From positions 845,080 through 909,079 of the forward strand of contig NZ_LMUP01000004.1 of NCBI RefSeq assembly GCF_009765875.1: a stretch of DNA of 64,000 bases, in the 5' to 3' direction. This DNA comes from Pedobacter sp. L105 (GTDB lineage Bacteria; Bacteroidota; Bacteroidia; Sphingobacteriales; Sphingobacteriaceae). Of this stretch, positions 1-8,474 are shown piece after piece; the stretch's first letter is position 1; the number at the start of each line of letters is the position of its first letter. The position numbers were made by a program, and so were the translations under genes. The notes under the pieces are model-generated. The model made no database searches, was not told where the DNA came from, and saw only the letters and a list, made by a program, of their open reading frames with translations.

Positions 1-1985
1 TAGATCAGGTTAAATGAAGGCAGTACATTTACATAGGTTGTATCTACTACAATAGGAGTAAAGTTATTATCCGCGCTGTTCAGCTGCTGGTTATAAGACT
101 CTATCCTTGCTCCGATTCCCAGCCTTAATTTTTCTGTCAGATATCCGTCGAACATTACATAACCGGCATTCAAAAAAGAATTGGCATCATAATGATCGGC
201 ACCGTTGGTAATCTCATTCAGCACATATCCATTCTCCCTGATATTGGCCGCACTGAAAATCTGGTCCTGCGGAAGGTTCAGAAGATTCGTATCAAAATTC
301 CCATTTCTGGTAAAGCCGATTACCCGGGCAGAAAAATCACGTTCCCTGTACTGTCCAAAATAACCCACTTTAATTTTATTGTTATCCTCGAACCATTTCA
401 CCGGAATGGTAATATCAAACGACCCGCCGTACAGATTTTCATTCAATTTAGAAGAGAAATTTCCTGCCAGACGCGGGTCTGCCTGCCCCGAAGAGGGAAC
501 GCTAGCGCGGGTATAACCGGCAACACCATTTTCTTCCTGGTATTCCATTCTTTTAAAACCGGGTTCTTTCCTCGAGGTATTCGCAAAATTCAGGTTCCAG
601 TCCAGCTTAATCTTGCTGTTTTCAGATAAAAGGTGATTACCGCTCAGCTGATTGGAAATCAGCGACCGCTGTAAAATATAATCTGCTGTACGCAGAAACT
701 TAGTTTGCGAATCATCTATCCCCTCTCTTGAAGTAAACTGGTTTTCCAGTACCCGGTTATAAATGTTCTTCAGTGCAATCTTGTTATTTCCCCACGAATA
801 GGCAAAATTGGCCAAAGCGCCTATATTGGTGTTATAGCTATATACCTTATCGCTGAACTGATCGCCCAGGGCCTGCCCGGTATATGCTTTTTGGTCGCTG
901 GTTTTTAAACGTTCATCATAACGGTAAGAAAGAGACAATACCGTACCAAACTGGCTATTGTCTTTATATCTTTTTGTAGTGCCATAATTGGCCTGGAAGA
1001 TAGGGCCAAGGCCAGACTTAACACCACTATAACCCCAGTTATTGGCAAATTGCTTAGATAAAGCTACCCTATCGGCGATAGGTAAATTCAGGTAAACTGA
1101 TCTTGAAGGAAATGATGATGGGATATCCCTGTTCTTGCTGTAAGAACCAAATGCACCACCGCTACTCTGACTTTTTGAAAAATCCTTAAAAGTGGATTGT
1201 GTATTGTAAGCTGTTCCCAAAGAAAAATTAAAGAACTTCAGATCTGGAAAATCTTTAGTGGTTACCTGTACCACACCGCCAGAAAAATCACCCGGAATAT
1301 CGGCAGAAGCCGTTTTATTCACTACAATGGCATCAATCAGATTAGACGGAAGAATATCAAAAGAAAATGCTTTCTTATCAACCTCCGTGTTAGGTAATAC
1401 TGCATTATTCAGCATGGCTGAATTGTACCTGTCTGATAAGCCCCTTACAATGATAAACTTATTATCCTGGATGCTCGCACCACTAACGCGTTTTAGCACA
1501 TCGGAAGTATTCCTATCCGGACTTTTCCTGATTAACTCTGCAGAGATTCCGCTTGAAATACTCAGGTTGGCCTTTTGATTGGCATACAATGTATTTACTG
1601 ATTCCTGACTGGCCTTTGAAGTAATTACTACTTCATTCAGGTTCTGTGAATTGGACTCTTCCATGATCACATTGACCGGGGAAGAAGTATTTCCTTTAAC
1701 GGTGATTTCAGTTATATTTTTTGTGACATACCCTACATATGAGACCTGTAGGGTGTACTTTCCCGGAGCCAATCCCGAGATCAGGTATCTGCCCTCTACA
1801 TCAGTAGAAGACCCCTGGGCACCGCCCGCGATTTTCACTGTTACCCCAATCAGGGTTTCCCCTGTTTTTTGATCGGTAACAACTCCGGAGATTTTCCCTG
1901 TTCCCTGTGCGAATCCTACCGCACTAAACATCACGCCCAAAAGCAACGTGACTATTCCTCTTTTTAGTTTTACTTGCGATTCCAA
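1..1985 (-). CDS. TonB-dependent outer-membrane receptor, 5' part (C-terminus beyond left edge)
   Basis: About 661 codons are present and the frame is still open at base 1. The start is chosen as TTG at 1985-1983: an in-frame TAA lies five codons upstream, and the next in-frame ATG (1930) falls inside the signal peptide. The N-terminus reads as a signal peptide ending near GFAQ, followed by a carboxypeptidase-regulatory-like domain (ISGVVTDQKTGETLIGVTV), a plug region with DVLKRVSGASIQDNKFIIVR, and barrel strands ending at LPSFNLI. Family members import ligands across the outer membrane using TonB energy. No SusD partner is adjacent, so the ligand is unknown. Direct repeats at 11 bp spacing upstream suggest control by an OmpR-family regulator. 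The family call is firm; ligand and regulation are inference. Confidence 0.85.
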   Translation of the reverse strand, partial: MESQVKLKRGIVTLLLGVMFSAVGFAQGTGKISGVVTDQKTGETLIGVTVKIAGGAQGSSTDVEGRYLISGLAPGKYTLQVSYVGYVTKNITEITVKGNTSSPVNVIMEESNSQNLNEVVITSKASQESVNTLYANQKANLSISSGISAELIRKSPDRNTSDVLKRVSGASIQDNKFIIVRGLSDRYNSAMLNNAVLPNTEVDKKAFSFDILPSNLIDAIVVNKTASADIPGDFSGGVVQVTTKDFPDLKFFNFSLGTAYNTQSTFKDFSKSQSSGGAFGSYSKNRDIPSSFPSRSVYLNLPIADRVALSKQFANNWGYSGVKSGLGPIFQANYGTTKRYKDNSQFGTVLSLSYRYDERLKTSDQKAYTGQALGDQFSDKVYSYNTNIGALANFAYSWGNNKIALKNIYNRVLENQFTSREGIDDSQTKFLRTADYILQRSLISNQLSGNHLLSENSKIKLDWNLNFANTSRKEPGFKRMEYQEENGVAGYTRASVPSSGQADPRLAGNFSSKLNENLYGGSFDITIPVKWFEDNNKIKVGYFGQYRERDFSARVIGFTRNGNFDTNLLNLPQDQIFSAANIRENGYVLNEITNGADHYDANSFLNAGYVMFDGYLTEKLRLGIGARIESYNQQLNSADNNFTPIVVDTTYVNVLPSFNLI

Positions 1986-2008
1986 TTTTTGCCTGTATTA
2001 ATTTTAGG

Positions 2009-2016
2009 CAAAACTA
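2009..2016 (-). promoter_or_regulatory. -7 promoter element for the TonB receptor
   Basis: On the minus strand this reads TAGTTTTG, an exact match to the Bacteroidota -7 consensus TAnnTTTG, 23 bases upstream of the TTG start. No clear -33 TTTG is seen; direct GTGTTA repeats occupy that position, which suggests an activator-dependent promoter. Confidence 0.45.
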
Positions 2017-2024
2017 TTACCACA

Positions 2025-2095
2025 GTGTTAACTATGTGTTAGGGAAACATTACTTTTTAATCGTATTTTAATTCCATTTTAATCCAATTTTAATC
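2025..2095 (-). promoter_or_regulatory. Pho-box-like direct repeats with 11 bp period
   Basis: GTGTTA occurs at 2025-2030 and 2036-2041, exactly 11 bp apart; read on the minus strand with one flanking base this gives CTAACA-N5-TTAACA. Further upstream TTTTAATC/T starts at 2055, 2066, 2077 and 2088, four copies at exact 11 bp spacing, partly inside the end of the DUF962 gene. Tandem hexamers at 11 bp spacing are the known arrangement for OmpR/PhoB-type winged-helix regulators (for example TTAACA repeats of PhoP). Assignment to phosphate control is inference. Confidence 0.4.
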
Positions 2096-2595
2096 GCTAA
2101 TTTTTGGAATAACCATGCTGGCCCAATCAGTAAAAATCTAAGCTCCTGCTCTAAAGAAGGGCGCTTTCCTTCTATTTTATAACCGACAAACTGAGCTGCA
2201 ACGCTCAGCATAAAGATCAATCCGCATACCAGCCACAAGGCAGGCCCACCCGTCATCGACCACTTTTCCAGCTGCACTACCACAAGGGCAACGGCAAAGA
2301 AAAGCAAGATCATCATGTAAGAAAGAACTGGCGAAAGCCGGTAATAATAATACCCGCTAAAGGCGATTAAAAACGATGCCCAGTTCACAAATCCATTGTA
2401 CTTTCCCAGGAAAGCCAGATGAGGAAAAGGTACAGACCAGGCAAGGCCGATCAGGCTCAGCAACATCAGCGGTATACAAACCCAATGGATCAATTGGTTG
2501 GAAGGGTTCTGGTGTGTTTCGGCATACTGCGCTAAAAGGATATTTACCTTTTTTTCTGGTAAGCCCTTTACCATCTTCTTTTGCTCCTTCTTCAT
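2068..2595 (-). CDS. DUF962 / Mpo1-like membrane protein
   Basis: This 175-residue protein shows the DUF962 signature: HQNPSNQLIHW near residue 33, four hydrophobic segments, and EGKRPS near residue 142. The yeast relative Mpo1 is an Fe(II)-dependent dioxygenase in alpha-oxidation of 2-hydroxy fatty acids; the bacterial members are not characterised as far as I know. An alternative start at 2574 (MVKGLPEKK) has AAGGAG at a good distance upstream and fits family N-termini better, so the first seven residues are doubtful. The gene begins just after the rny terminator, so it may depend on readthrough or on a promoter that I cannot see. Confidence 0.8.
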   Translation of the reverse strand: MKKEQKKMVKGLPEKKVNILLAQYAETHQNPSNQLIHWVCIPLMLLSLIGLAWSVPFPHLAFLGKYNGFVNWASFLIAFSGYYYYRLSPVLSYMMILLFFAVALVVVQLEKWSMTGGPALWLVCGLIFMLSVAAQFVGYKIEGKRPSLEQELRFLLIGPAWLFQKLAIKIGLKWN

Positions 2596-2610
2596 TTTTT
2601 TTAAATAAAA

Positions 2611-2636
2611 AGAGCGATAGATGAATCTATCGCTCT
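2611..2636 (-). terminator. Intrinsic terminator of rny
   Basis: A perfect 12 bp stem AGAGCGATAGAT/ATCTATCGCTCT closes on a two-base loop. On the minus strand it is followed by TTTTATTT, fitting termination just after rny. The downstream gene start is only about 16 bases further on. Confidence 0.85.
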
Positions 2637-2657
2637 GTCAATACTATGGTTTAATTC

Positions 2658-4220
2658 CTACTTAGCGAAAGCTACAGATCTGGTTTCCCTGATCACGGTA
2701 ACTTTAATCTGACCAGGATAGGTCATCTCTGTCTGGATACGGTTAGAGATATCTGCTGCTAGCAATTCTGCCTGCTGATCAGTTACCCTTTCACTTTCTA
2801 CCACTACCCTTAATTCTCTTCCTGCCTGAATAGCAAATGTTTTCTCTACACCAGGGTAAGATAAAGCCAGTTCTTCCAGCTCTTTCAAACGCTTGATGTA
2901 ACTTTCTACTACCTCGCGTCTTGCTCCCGGACGTGCACCAGAAATGGCATCACAAGCCTGAACAATCGGAGAGATCATCGAGGTCATTTCAATTTCATCA
3001 TGGTGGGCACCTATCGCATTACAAATTTCAGGGTGTTCCTTATATTTTTCTGCCAGCTGCATCCCCAAAATTGCGTGAGGCAATTCAGGATTATCATCAG
3101 GCACTTTACCTATATCATGCAGTAATCCTGCACGTTTAGCCATTTTAGCATTTAAGCCCAGTTCTGCAGCCATTGTAGCGCAGAAATTTGCTACCTCACG
3201 AGAGTGATGCAATAAATTCTGTCCGTAAGAAGAGCGGTAACGCATACGGCCAACCATTCTGATCAACTCCGGGTGAAGACCATGGATACCAAGGTCAATT
3301 ACCGTACGCTCGCCAATCTCTACAATTTCATCTTCAATCTGTTTTTTTGTTTTGGCTACTACCTCTTCGATACGCGCCGGGTGGATACGTCCGTCAGTTA
3401 CTAAACGGTGTAATGCCAAACGGGCAATCTCTCTTCTTACCGGGTCGAAACCAGAAAGGATAATTGCTTCAGGGGTATCATCTACGATGATCTCAATTCC
3501 GGTAGCGGCTTCCAGTGCACGAATATTTCTACCCTCGCGACCAATAACGCGACCTTTAATCTCATCACTTTCAATGTGAAAGATAGACACCGTATTTTCA
3601 ATCGCAGCTTCTACAGCAGTACGCTGTATGGTCTGGATCACTACTTTTTTCGCTTCTTTAGTTGCGGTTAACTTAGCTTCATCCACAATATCCTTCACCT
3701 GGATCATCGCTTGCGCCCTGGCTTCAGACTTCATGTTTTCTACCAGCTGATTTTTTGCTTCTTCAGCACTTAATCCAGCGATAGTTTCCAGTTGTTTTAC
3801 ATGCTGGTTTTTCAGCACTTCAACTTCTTCCTGTTTTTTAACAGCCAGGTCCGTTTGTTTTTCCAGGTTTTTCTTGTGGTTATCCAGTTCCTGTTCCTTG
3901 CGGTTCATGTTCTCCAGGCGCTGGTTTACCGACTGTTCTTTTTGTTTAATCGCATTTTCACGCTGATTTACCTGGTTGTTTTTTGCATTTACTTCCTGTT
4001 CGTGTTCAGTTTTCAGTTGCAGGAACTTTTCTTTTGCTTCCAGTAAGCGGTCTTTTTTCAAGATCTCAGCATTACTTTCTGCTTCTTTTAATATTTTCTT
4101 CACTTTACTCTGTGCTGCAATTTCCTGTTTCTTCAGCAGGCTGCGCAACAGATATCTGCCTACTAGTATACCAACTATTAAGCTGGCTAAGACATATCCT
4201 ATTATTGCTACTATTTCCAT
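2658..4220 (-). CDS. rny: Ribonuclease Y
   Basis: A 520-residue membrane-anchored endoribonuclease that starts bulk mRNA decay. The order of parts is standard for the family: one N-terminal membrane helix (about 5-25), a long charged coiled coil (about 30-200), a KH RNA-binding domain with the GREGRNIR loop (about 225), and an HD domain holding the metal-binding LLHDIGK motif near 365. Length is full. It ends in a clear terminator. The leader between zapA and rny is long and can fold, which would allow control at the RNA level. Confident on both domain order and motifs. Confidence 0.97.
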   Translation of the reverse strand: MEIVAIIGYVLASLIVGILVGRYLLRSLLKKQEIAAQSKVKKILKEAESNAEILKKDRLLEAKEKFLQLKTEHEQEVNAKNNQVNQRENAIKQKEQSVNQRLENMNRKEQELDNHKKNLEKQTDLAVKKQEEVEVLKNQHVKQLETIAGLSAEEAKNQLVENMKSEARAQAMIQVKDIVDEAKLTATKEAKKVVIQTIQRTAVEAAIENTVSIFHIESDEIKGRVIGREGRNIRALEAATGIEIIVDDTPEAIILSGFDPVRREIARLALHRLVTDGRIHPARIEEVVAKTKKQIEDEIVEIGERTVIDLGIHGLHPELIRMVGRMRYRSSYGQNLLHHSREVANFCATMAAELGLNAKMAKRAGLLHDIGKVPDDNPELPHAILGMQLAEKYKEHPEICNAIGAHHDEIEMTSMISPIVQACDAISGARPGARREVVESYIKRLKELEELALSYPGVEKTFAIQAGRELRVVVESERVTDQQAELLAADISNRIQTEMTYPGQIKVTVIRETRSVAFAK

Positions 4221-4242
4221 TTTAATTTATATATATAATAAA

Positions 4243-4402
4243 CGTGCATGAAACCATCTTCTTTAATAAAGATCATCATGCAGGTTTTATCGAATCTTAT
4301 TCATCCAGGCTTAAAACAAAAAACCGTTCTCAAATTTCAAGTTCCCTGTTTATGCCTTCAAAAACATGTTCTCTTTAATGCAGCCGAACCAGCCACAATA
4401 TA
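4243..4402 (-). ncRNA. Candidate structured RNA between zapA and rny (possible 6S-like RNA or rny leader)
   Basis: The 268 bp gap has no ORF but several pairing elements. GGCTTAAAACA (4308-4318) pairs with TGTTTATGCC (4347-4356) with a mismatch and a bulge, closing a 28-base internal region. A second hairpin pairs 4246-4251 with 4276-4281 and 4256-4260 with 4269-4273. On the minus strand a promoter-like TTG (4423-4421), an 18-base spacer and TATATTG (4402-4396) stand before it, giving a predicted RNA start near 4390. Adjacency to zapA recalls the position of 6S RNA in many bacteria. I could not match a known 6S consensus, so both the RNA and its identity remain tentative. Confidence 0.4.
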
Positions 4403-4488
4403 GTACATGTATTCAAAAATCAACTCAACAATGAAACTAAAAATTTAACAACGGTTAAATCTTTGGTGCTATTTAATAAACGAACGAC

Positions 4489-4779
4489 TTATTTTGCAAA
4501 AAAATCGTTCAATAAACTATCTAATTCTTCAACTTTTTCAGCTACTGCAGTATCCTGGTCCTGCACCTTGTTTTCTACCCTTAACACAGCCGTTGCATAG
4601 TGCAACACGGCCATAGATAGCAAATCCTGTTTATCTCTGACTGCATAATTTTCCTGATAGTCTTTTATGCGTTCATTAATAATTTTGGCTGCCCGCCTTA
4701 CAATTTCTTCCTCTTCCATATTCACCTTTAAAGGGTAAATGCGGTCCGAGATAGTTATTTTAATCGAGATTTCTCCCAT
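4489..4779 (-). CDS. zapA: Cell division protein ZapA
   Basis: A 96-residue ZapA protein: an N-terminal beta-rich head starting ISIKITISDRIYPLKV, the helix with IVRRAAKIINERIKDYQ, then a C-terminal coiled coil. ZapA binds FtsZ and bundles protofilaments at the division ring. It lies 32 bases after a small coiled-coil gene and in line with pheT, an order seen in Bacteroidota. Length matches the family. Expression is probably with the upstream coiled-coil gene and perhaps pheT. Confidence 0.92.
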   Translation of the reverse strand: MGEISIKITISDRIYPLKVNMEEEEIVRRAAKIINERIKDYQENYAVRDKQDLLSMAVLHYATAVLRVENKVQDQDTAVAEKVEELDSLLNDFFAK

Positions 4780-4811
4780 TTCTTAGCTTTGTTTCACTGT
4801 TAGTGTATTCC

Positions 4812-5102
4812 TCATTTTTTCAGCAACACTATACTCTTGTCAATCTCACGCACAAAATCGTTAATTTTTTGCTTTATATCAAGTGTCTTCTCGCTTGTTC
4901 CTTCAATACTCTTCGCCAGCTTCAATACCCGCATCTTTTCATCCAGATCTGAATTCTTTAGTTTCGACGCATTTAAGGCAGATTTCACCGATGCATTTTC
5001 CTGCTTCAACAACTCATTTTCTTCCTGTAAGGCATTACAAAGCTCAATTAAACGAGCTGTTTTGTGTAATACTGAATTTAATTGTTCGGCAACCAAAGAC
5101 AT
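4812..5102 (-). CDS. Small coiled-coil protein upstream of zapA
   Basis: A 96-residue protein that is almost wholly heptad-patterned helix (residues 5-65, rich in L, E and K), with no signal peptide, no membrane helix and no cysteine. I do not recognise a named family from sequence alone. Its place directly before zapA, its size and its coiled-coil nature resemble the ZapB type of division accessory protein, but that is inference from context. It is 53 bases after pheT and 32 bases before zapA, all on one strand, so it is likely co-transcribed with both. Confidence 0.8.
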   Translation of the reverse strand: MSLVAEQLNSVLHKTARLIELCNALQEENELLKQENASVKSALNASKLKNSDLDEKMRVLKLAKSIEGTSEKTLDIKQKINDFVREIDKSIVLLKK

Positions 5103-5155
5103 TTTGATTTAAATTGATTTTGTCATTAAAATATTCCTAAAAGTAACAAAAAAAA

Positions 5156-7555
5156 TTACTTTCTTATCTCTGCTTTCGCTGTTTGTGCTAAGTTAACTAT
5201 AATCTTTTGCATAACAGCGTCAATCTGCTTGTCGGTTAGCGTCTGCTGATCGTCCTGAAGGGTAAAATTCAATGCATAAGATTTTTTATTCTCCGGCAAT
5301 TTATCTCCGATATACACATCAAAAATCTGTACATCTTTCAGCAATTTCTTTTCCGTTTTAAAAGCAATAGTTTTTAAAGATTCAAAAGTAACCTCAGTAT
5401 CTACCAGCATAGACAAATCCCTTCTTACGGCAGGGTATTTAGGGATCTCCTTATTGATCACTTTGTTCTTCCTAACGATATCCAATAACAATGCCCAGTC
5501 GAAATCTGCATAATAAACATCCTTATCCACATCGGTCAGTTTTTTATCTGCTGAAGTAACCGCTCCAAAAGTAACGATGGCCTGCGGCCCCCTGAAGTAT
5601 TTCAGTCCGAAAGCATAATTCTCGTCATTCACCTCTTCTGTCTGGTAACCTGTAACACCCAACCTGCCAATGATTGCATCAACTGCAGCCTTTAAGTTAT
5701 AAAAACTTACCGGGACTGCTTTCATGCCCCATGACTCCGGAGTGCTTGCTCCTGAAAGTACAATCAGCAACCTTGGGCGCTCTACATATTTTTCATTGAT
5801 CAGGTGGTAGGTTTTGCCAAATTCATAAAATTTAACGTCACTATTTTTCCTGTTCTGATTATAGGCAACACTTTCCAGTGCCGGCAGCAGCAAACTCTGG
5901 CGCATCACATTAAGATCTGAACTTAAAGGGTTCAGGATCTTCACCACTTCATCCGTATTTTTGCTGTAAATACCTTTAGTCAGGGAGTTACACATGATCT
6001 CCAGGAACCCATTGGCAGTAAGCATATCAGCGATCACATGCTGTGTCTGCTCTTTATCCGGTTTGCTGGTAAAAGCCAGTGAAGCATTTACCTTGGCAGG
6101 AATATCTATATTATTATATCCGTAAATCCTTAATACTTCTTCCGTAATATCACACTCACGGGTTACATCTACTTTATAACTTGGCACTTTTAAGGATAGG
6201 CTTTCTGCTGTTTCTGAAGCCACTTTAATACCGAGTGAAGTAATGATATCCCTGATATCCTGATTGGGGATCGCTTTACCGATCAAACCAGTAACATGCT
6301 GATAGCTTACCTCTATGTCAAAAGGCGCTACCGGTGCAGGATAATAATCGCCTACAGCAGAAGAAACCTCTCCGCCTGCCAGTTCACAGATCAGGATAGC
6401 GGCACGCTTTAAAGCGATAACCGTCATTTCCGGGTCGGTACCTCTCTCATAACGAAAAGAAGCATCGGTTTTTAAGGTATGTCTTTTTGCTGTTTTACGT
6501 ACCGATACCGCATTAAAATAAGCACTCTCTAAAAATATATTGGTTGTTTTTGCACTTACACCAGAATTTTTTCCGCCATAAACACCAGCAATGGTCATGG
6601 GTTTTTCTGTATCACAGATCATCAGGTCGTCAGCAGATAACTTTCTTTCAACGCCATCCAGTGTAACAAACAAAGTATCTTCTGCACATTTTTTTACAAT
6701 TACCTTTTTGCCGCTGATCTCGTCTGCGTCAAAAGCATGTAGGGGCTGTCCAAGATCATGCAATACATAATTCGTAATGTCTACGATATTATTGATCGGG
6801 CGGATACCGATCACTTTTAACTTATCCTGCAGCCAGTCGGGCGAGGCTTTGATTGTTACCCCGCTGATCGATACACTGCTGTATCTCGGGCAGGCAATAA
6901 CATCATCTATCTCAACAGCAACTGTCAGGTTTTCATTGGCTACTTTAAAAGAAGAAATATCCGGCATTTTTAGCTCAATCCGCAGGTAAGCTGCTAAATC
7001 TCTTGCCACACCTAAATGTGAGGCTGCATCCGCGCGGTTAGGTGTTAAACCAATTTCAAACAGGTAATCATCTTCCAGCTGGAAATATTCAATAGCTGGC
7101 AAGCCTACAACAGCATCTGCATCCAGTTCCATGATACCGGCATGAGAGTCACCCAGGCCAATCTCATCTTCAGCACAGATCATTCCTTCAGAAGCTTCAC
7201 CCCTGATTTTCGATTTATTGATTTGAAAAGGTTCGCCTTCATTCGGATATACTTTTGTACCTACTGTAGCCACTACAACTTTCAGTCCTGCAGCAACATT
7301 TGATGCGCCGCATACAATTTGTATCGGTTCTTCACCGCCAACATCAACAGTAGTTACCCTTAAACGGTCGGCATTAGGATGTTGAACACAAGTAAGCACA
7401 TGACCAATCACTAATCCTTCCAAACCGCCCGGAACAGGCTGTACTTTATCCAGGCTTTCTACTTCCAGGCCAATGTTGGTGAGGATGAGCGAAAGTTCTT
7501 CTGGTTTAAGGTCTGTTTGTATGAATTGTTTCAGCCAGTTGTATGATATCTTCAT
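5156..7555 (-). CDS. pheT: Phenylalanine--tRNA ligase beta subunit
   Basis: A full-length 799-residue beta subunit of the tetrameric Phe-tRNA synthetase, which charges tRNA-Phe together with PheS (pheS is not in this window). Visible parts: N-terminal EMAP/OB-like tRNA-binding domain (about 40-150, VQHPNADRLRVTTVDVG), B3/B4 editing region following LTPNRADAASHLGVARDLA, B5 domain (about 400-475), catalytic-like core (about 490-690), and a C-terminal ferredoxin-like anticodon-binding domain beginning KYPAVRRDLSMLVD. A short ORF ends one base before the start codon, suggesting coupled translation. A -7 box about 110 bases upstream drives this transcript. Confidence 0.97.
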   Translation of the reverse strand: MKISYNWLKQFIQTDLKPEELSLILTNIGLEVESLDKVQPVPGGLEGLVIGHVLTCVQHPNADRLRVTTVDVGGEEPIQIVCGASNVAAGLKVVVATVGTKVYPNEGEPFQINKSKIRGEASEGMICAEDEIGLGDSHAGIMELDADAVVGLPAIEYFQLEDDYLFEIGLTPNRADAASHLGVARDLAAYLRIELKMPDISSFKVANENLTVAVEIDDVIACPRYSSVSISGVTIKASPDWLQDKLKVIGIRPINNIVDITNYVLHDLGQPLHAFDADEISGKKVIVKKCAEDTLFVTLDGVERKLSADDLMICDTEKPMTIAGVYGGKNSGVSAKTTNIFLESAYFNAVSVRKTAKRHTLKTDASFRYERGTDPEMTVIALKRAAILICELAGGEVSSAVGDYYPAPVAPFDIEVSYQHVTGLIGKAIPNQDIRDIITSLGIKVASETAESLSLKVPSYKVDVTRECDITEEVLRIYGYNNIDIPAKVNASLAFTSKPDKEQTQHVIADMLTANGFLEIMCNSLTKGIYSKNTDEVVKILNPLSSDLNVMRQSLLLPALESVAYNQNRKNSDVKFYEFGKTYHLINEKYVERPRLLIVLSGASTPESWGMKAVPVSFYNLKAAVDAIIGRLGVTGYQTEEVNDENYAFGLKYFRGPQAIVTFGAVTSADKKLTDVDKDVYYADFDWALLLDIVRKNKVINKEIPKYPAVRRDLSMLVDTEVTFESLKTIAFKTEKKLLKDVQIFDVYIGDKLPENKKSYALNFTLQDDQQTLTDKQIDAVMQKIIVNLAQTAKAEIRK

Positions 7556-7556
7556 G

Positions 7557-7649
7557 TTATAATTTCATTTGTTTTTTATTGCTTTTCAGCAGTATCAGGG
7601 TTACCACAGGTTTTGAGGAGCCGCTTTCAGCAGGTCCTAAATGTATCAT
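7557..7649 (-). CDS. Upstream ORF of 30 codons in the pheT leader
   Basis: ATG at 7649 opens a 30-codon frame ending TAA at 7559-7557, one base before the pheT ATG (TAAcATG). It begins MIHLGPAESGSSKP and continues VVTLILLKSNKKQMKL. The predicted RNA start from the -7 box at 7666-7673 is only about 10 bases before this ATG, so the ORF fills the whole pheT leader. It has no Phe codons, so classic Phe attenuation is not indicated. It may be a conserved leader peptide used for translational coupling, or chance. I do not recognise the peptide. Confidence 0.5.
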   Translation of the reverse strand: MIHLGPAESGSSKPVVTLILLKSNKKQMKL

Positions 7650-7665
7650 GGTGTAATCTAAAATG

Positions 7666-7673
7666 CAAAGATA
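7666..7673 (-). promoter_or_regulatory. -7 promoter element of the pheT transcript
   Basis: Minus strand TATCTTTG is an exact TAnnTTTG match in the radC-pheT gap. A partial -33 (TTTA) lies 18 bases upstream. It places the transcription start near 7659, just before the 30-codon ORF. Confidence 0.6.
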
Positions 7674-7717
7674 TAAAATAATGCCTTGCTGTAAATTTAT
7701 TAGCCTATAATCACCAT

Positions 7718-8416
7718 TTAAATAATTCCTTCATCAGCCATGCTGTAATAAGATCCGTTGCCTACGATAAGGTGATCCAGCACCGGGAGATCATGTATAA
7801 GCCCCACTTCTATTAATTTTTTGGTGATTTTAATATCTTCTGCGCTGGGCACCAGATTACCTGAAGGATGATTATGCATCAGTACTAAGTAAGAAGCAGA
7901 TTGCTCCAATGCCAGTTTAAAGATCACCTTTGGATCTGCAACAGTCCCGGAAAAGCCTCCCCTACTGATCATATGCCTGCTTTTTACTGAATTATCGGTT
8001 TTCAGGATCAGTATCCAAAACTCCTCATGGTTCAGATCGGCCATGGCCGCATGCATCAGGTCAAACGCATCTTTAGAAGAATTAATTTTCTTGACGGGCT
8101 CTTTCGGGCTATTTTCCCTTCGTCTGCCCAACTCAATAGCGGCGATGATAGCAATTGCTTTAGCCTCGCCTATTCCATAAAACTGGCAAAGATCTTTTAT
8201 AGATGCGTTGTCTAATTTATGCCAGTCGTTATCATAACTGGAAAGAATCCGCTGACTCAATTCTACTGCGGTTTCTGCCGTGCTCCCTTTTCCAATGATA
8301 ATCGCTAATATTTCAGCGTTGGATAACTGCTTCCTGCCCTGGCGCATCAGTTTTTCCCGTGGCCGCTCATCCTCGGCGAGGGATTTAATCTTTATTTTTT
8401 GTTCATATTTTACCAT
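7718..8416 (-). CDS. radC: RadC family (JAB/MPN) protein
   Basis: A 232-residue RadC protein: an N-terminal helix-hairpin-helix region (MRQGRKQLSNAEILAIIIG) and a C-terminal MPN/JAB metalloprotease-like fold with the metal motif HNHPSGNLVPSAED starting near residue 181. The old link of RadC to DNA repair is weak and its reaction is unknown. The start is set to ATG 8416 (MVKYEQKIKIK). A longer frame from TTG 8440 would begin inside the rpsT terminator loop and encode an unlikely prefix. It lies downstream of rpsT behind that terminator. Confidence 0.92.
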   Translation of the reverse strand: MVKYEQKIKIKSLAEDERPREKLMRQGRKQLSNAEILAIIIGKGSTAETAVELSQRILSSYDNDWHKLDNASIKDLCQFYGIGEAKAIAIIAAIELGRRRENSPKEPVKKINSSKDAFDLMHAAMADLNHEEFWILILKTDNSVKSRHMISRGGFSGTVADPKVIFKLALEQSASYLVLMHNHPSGNLVPSAEDIKITKKLIEVGLIHDLPVLDHLIVGNGSYYSMADEGII

Positions 8417-8424
8417 AAACAAAA

Positions 8425-8454
8425 AAACGGGATAAGCCAAAACCTATCCCGTTT
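8425..8454 (-). terminator. Intrinsic terminator of rpsT
   Basis: AAACGGGATA (8425-8434) pairs perfectly with TATCCCGTTT (8445-8454) across a 10-base loop. On the minus strand the stem runs into a T tract (TTTTTTTG), the classic form. It ends the rpsT message 20 bases after its stop codon. Confidence 0.9.
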
Positions 8455-8474
8455 ACAATATTGTAAAGTTAATT

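Noticed and set aside
192..1872. Plus-strand ORFs over the first receptor gene
   Set aside because: They are antisense shadows; the minus-strand frame gives a continuous TonB receptor.
7557..7649. Phe attenuation leader peptide
   Set aside because: The ORF has no Phe codon and no terminator/antiterminator pair was found, so classic attenuation is not supported, though the ORF itself is reported.
8417..8440. Longer radC N-terminus from TTG 8440
   Set aside because: These codons lie in the loop and arm of the rpsT terminator; ATG 8416 gives the expected family start.
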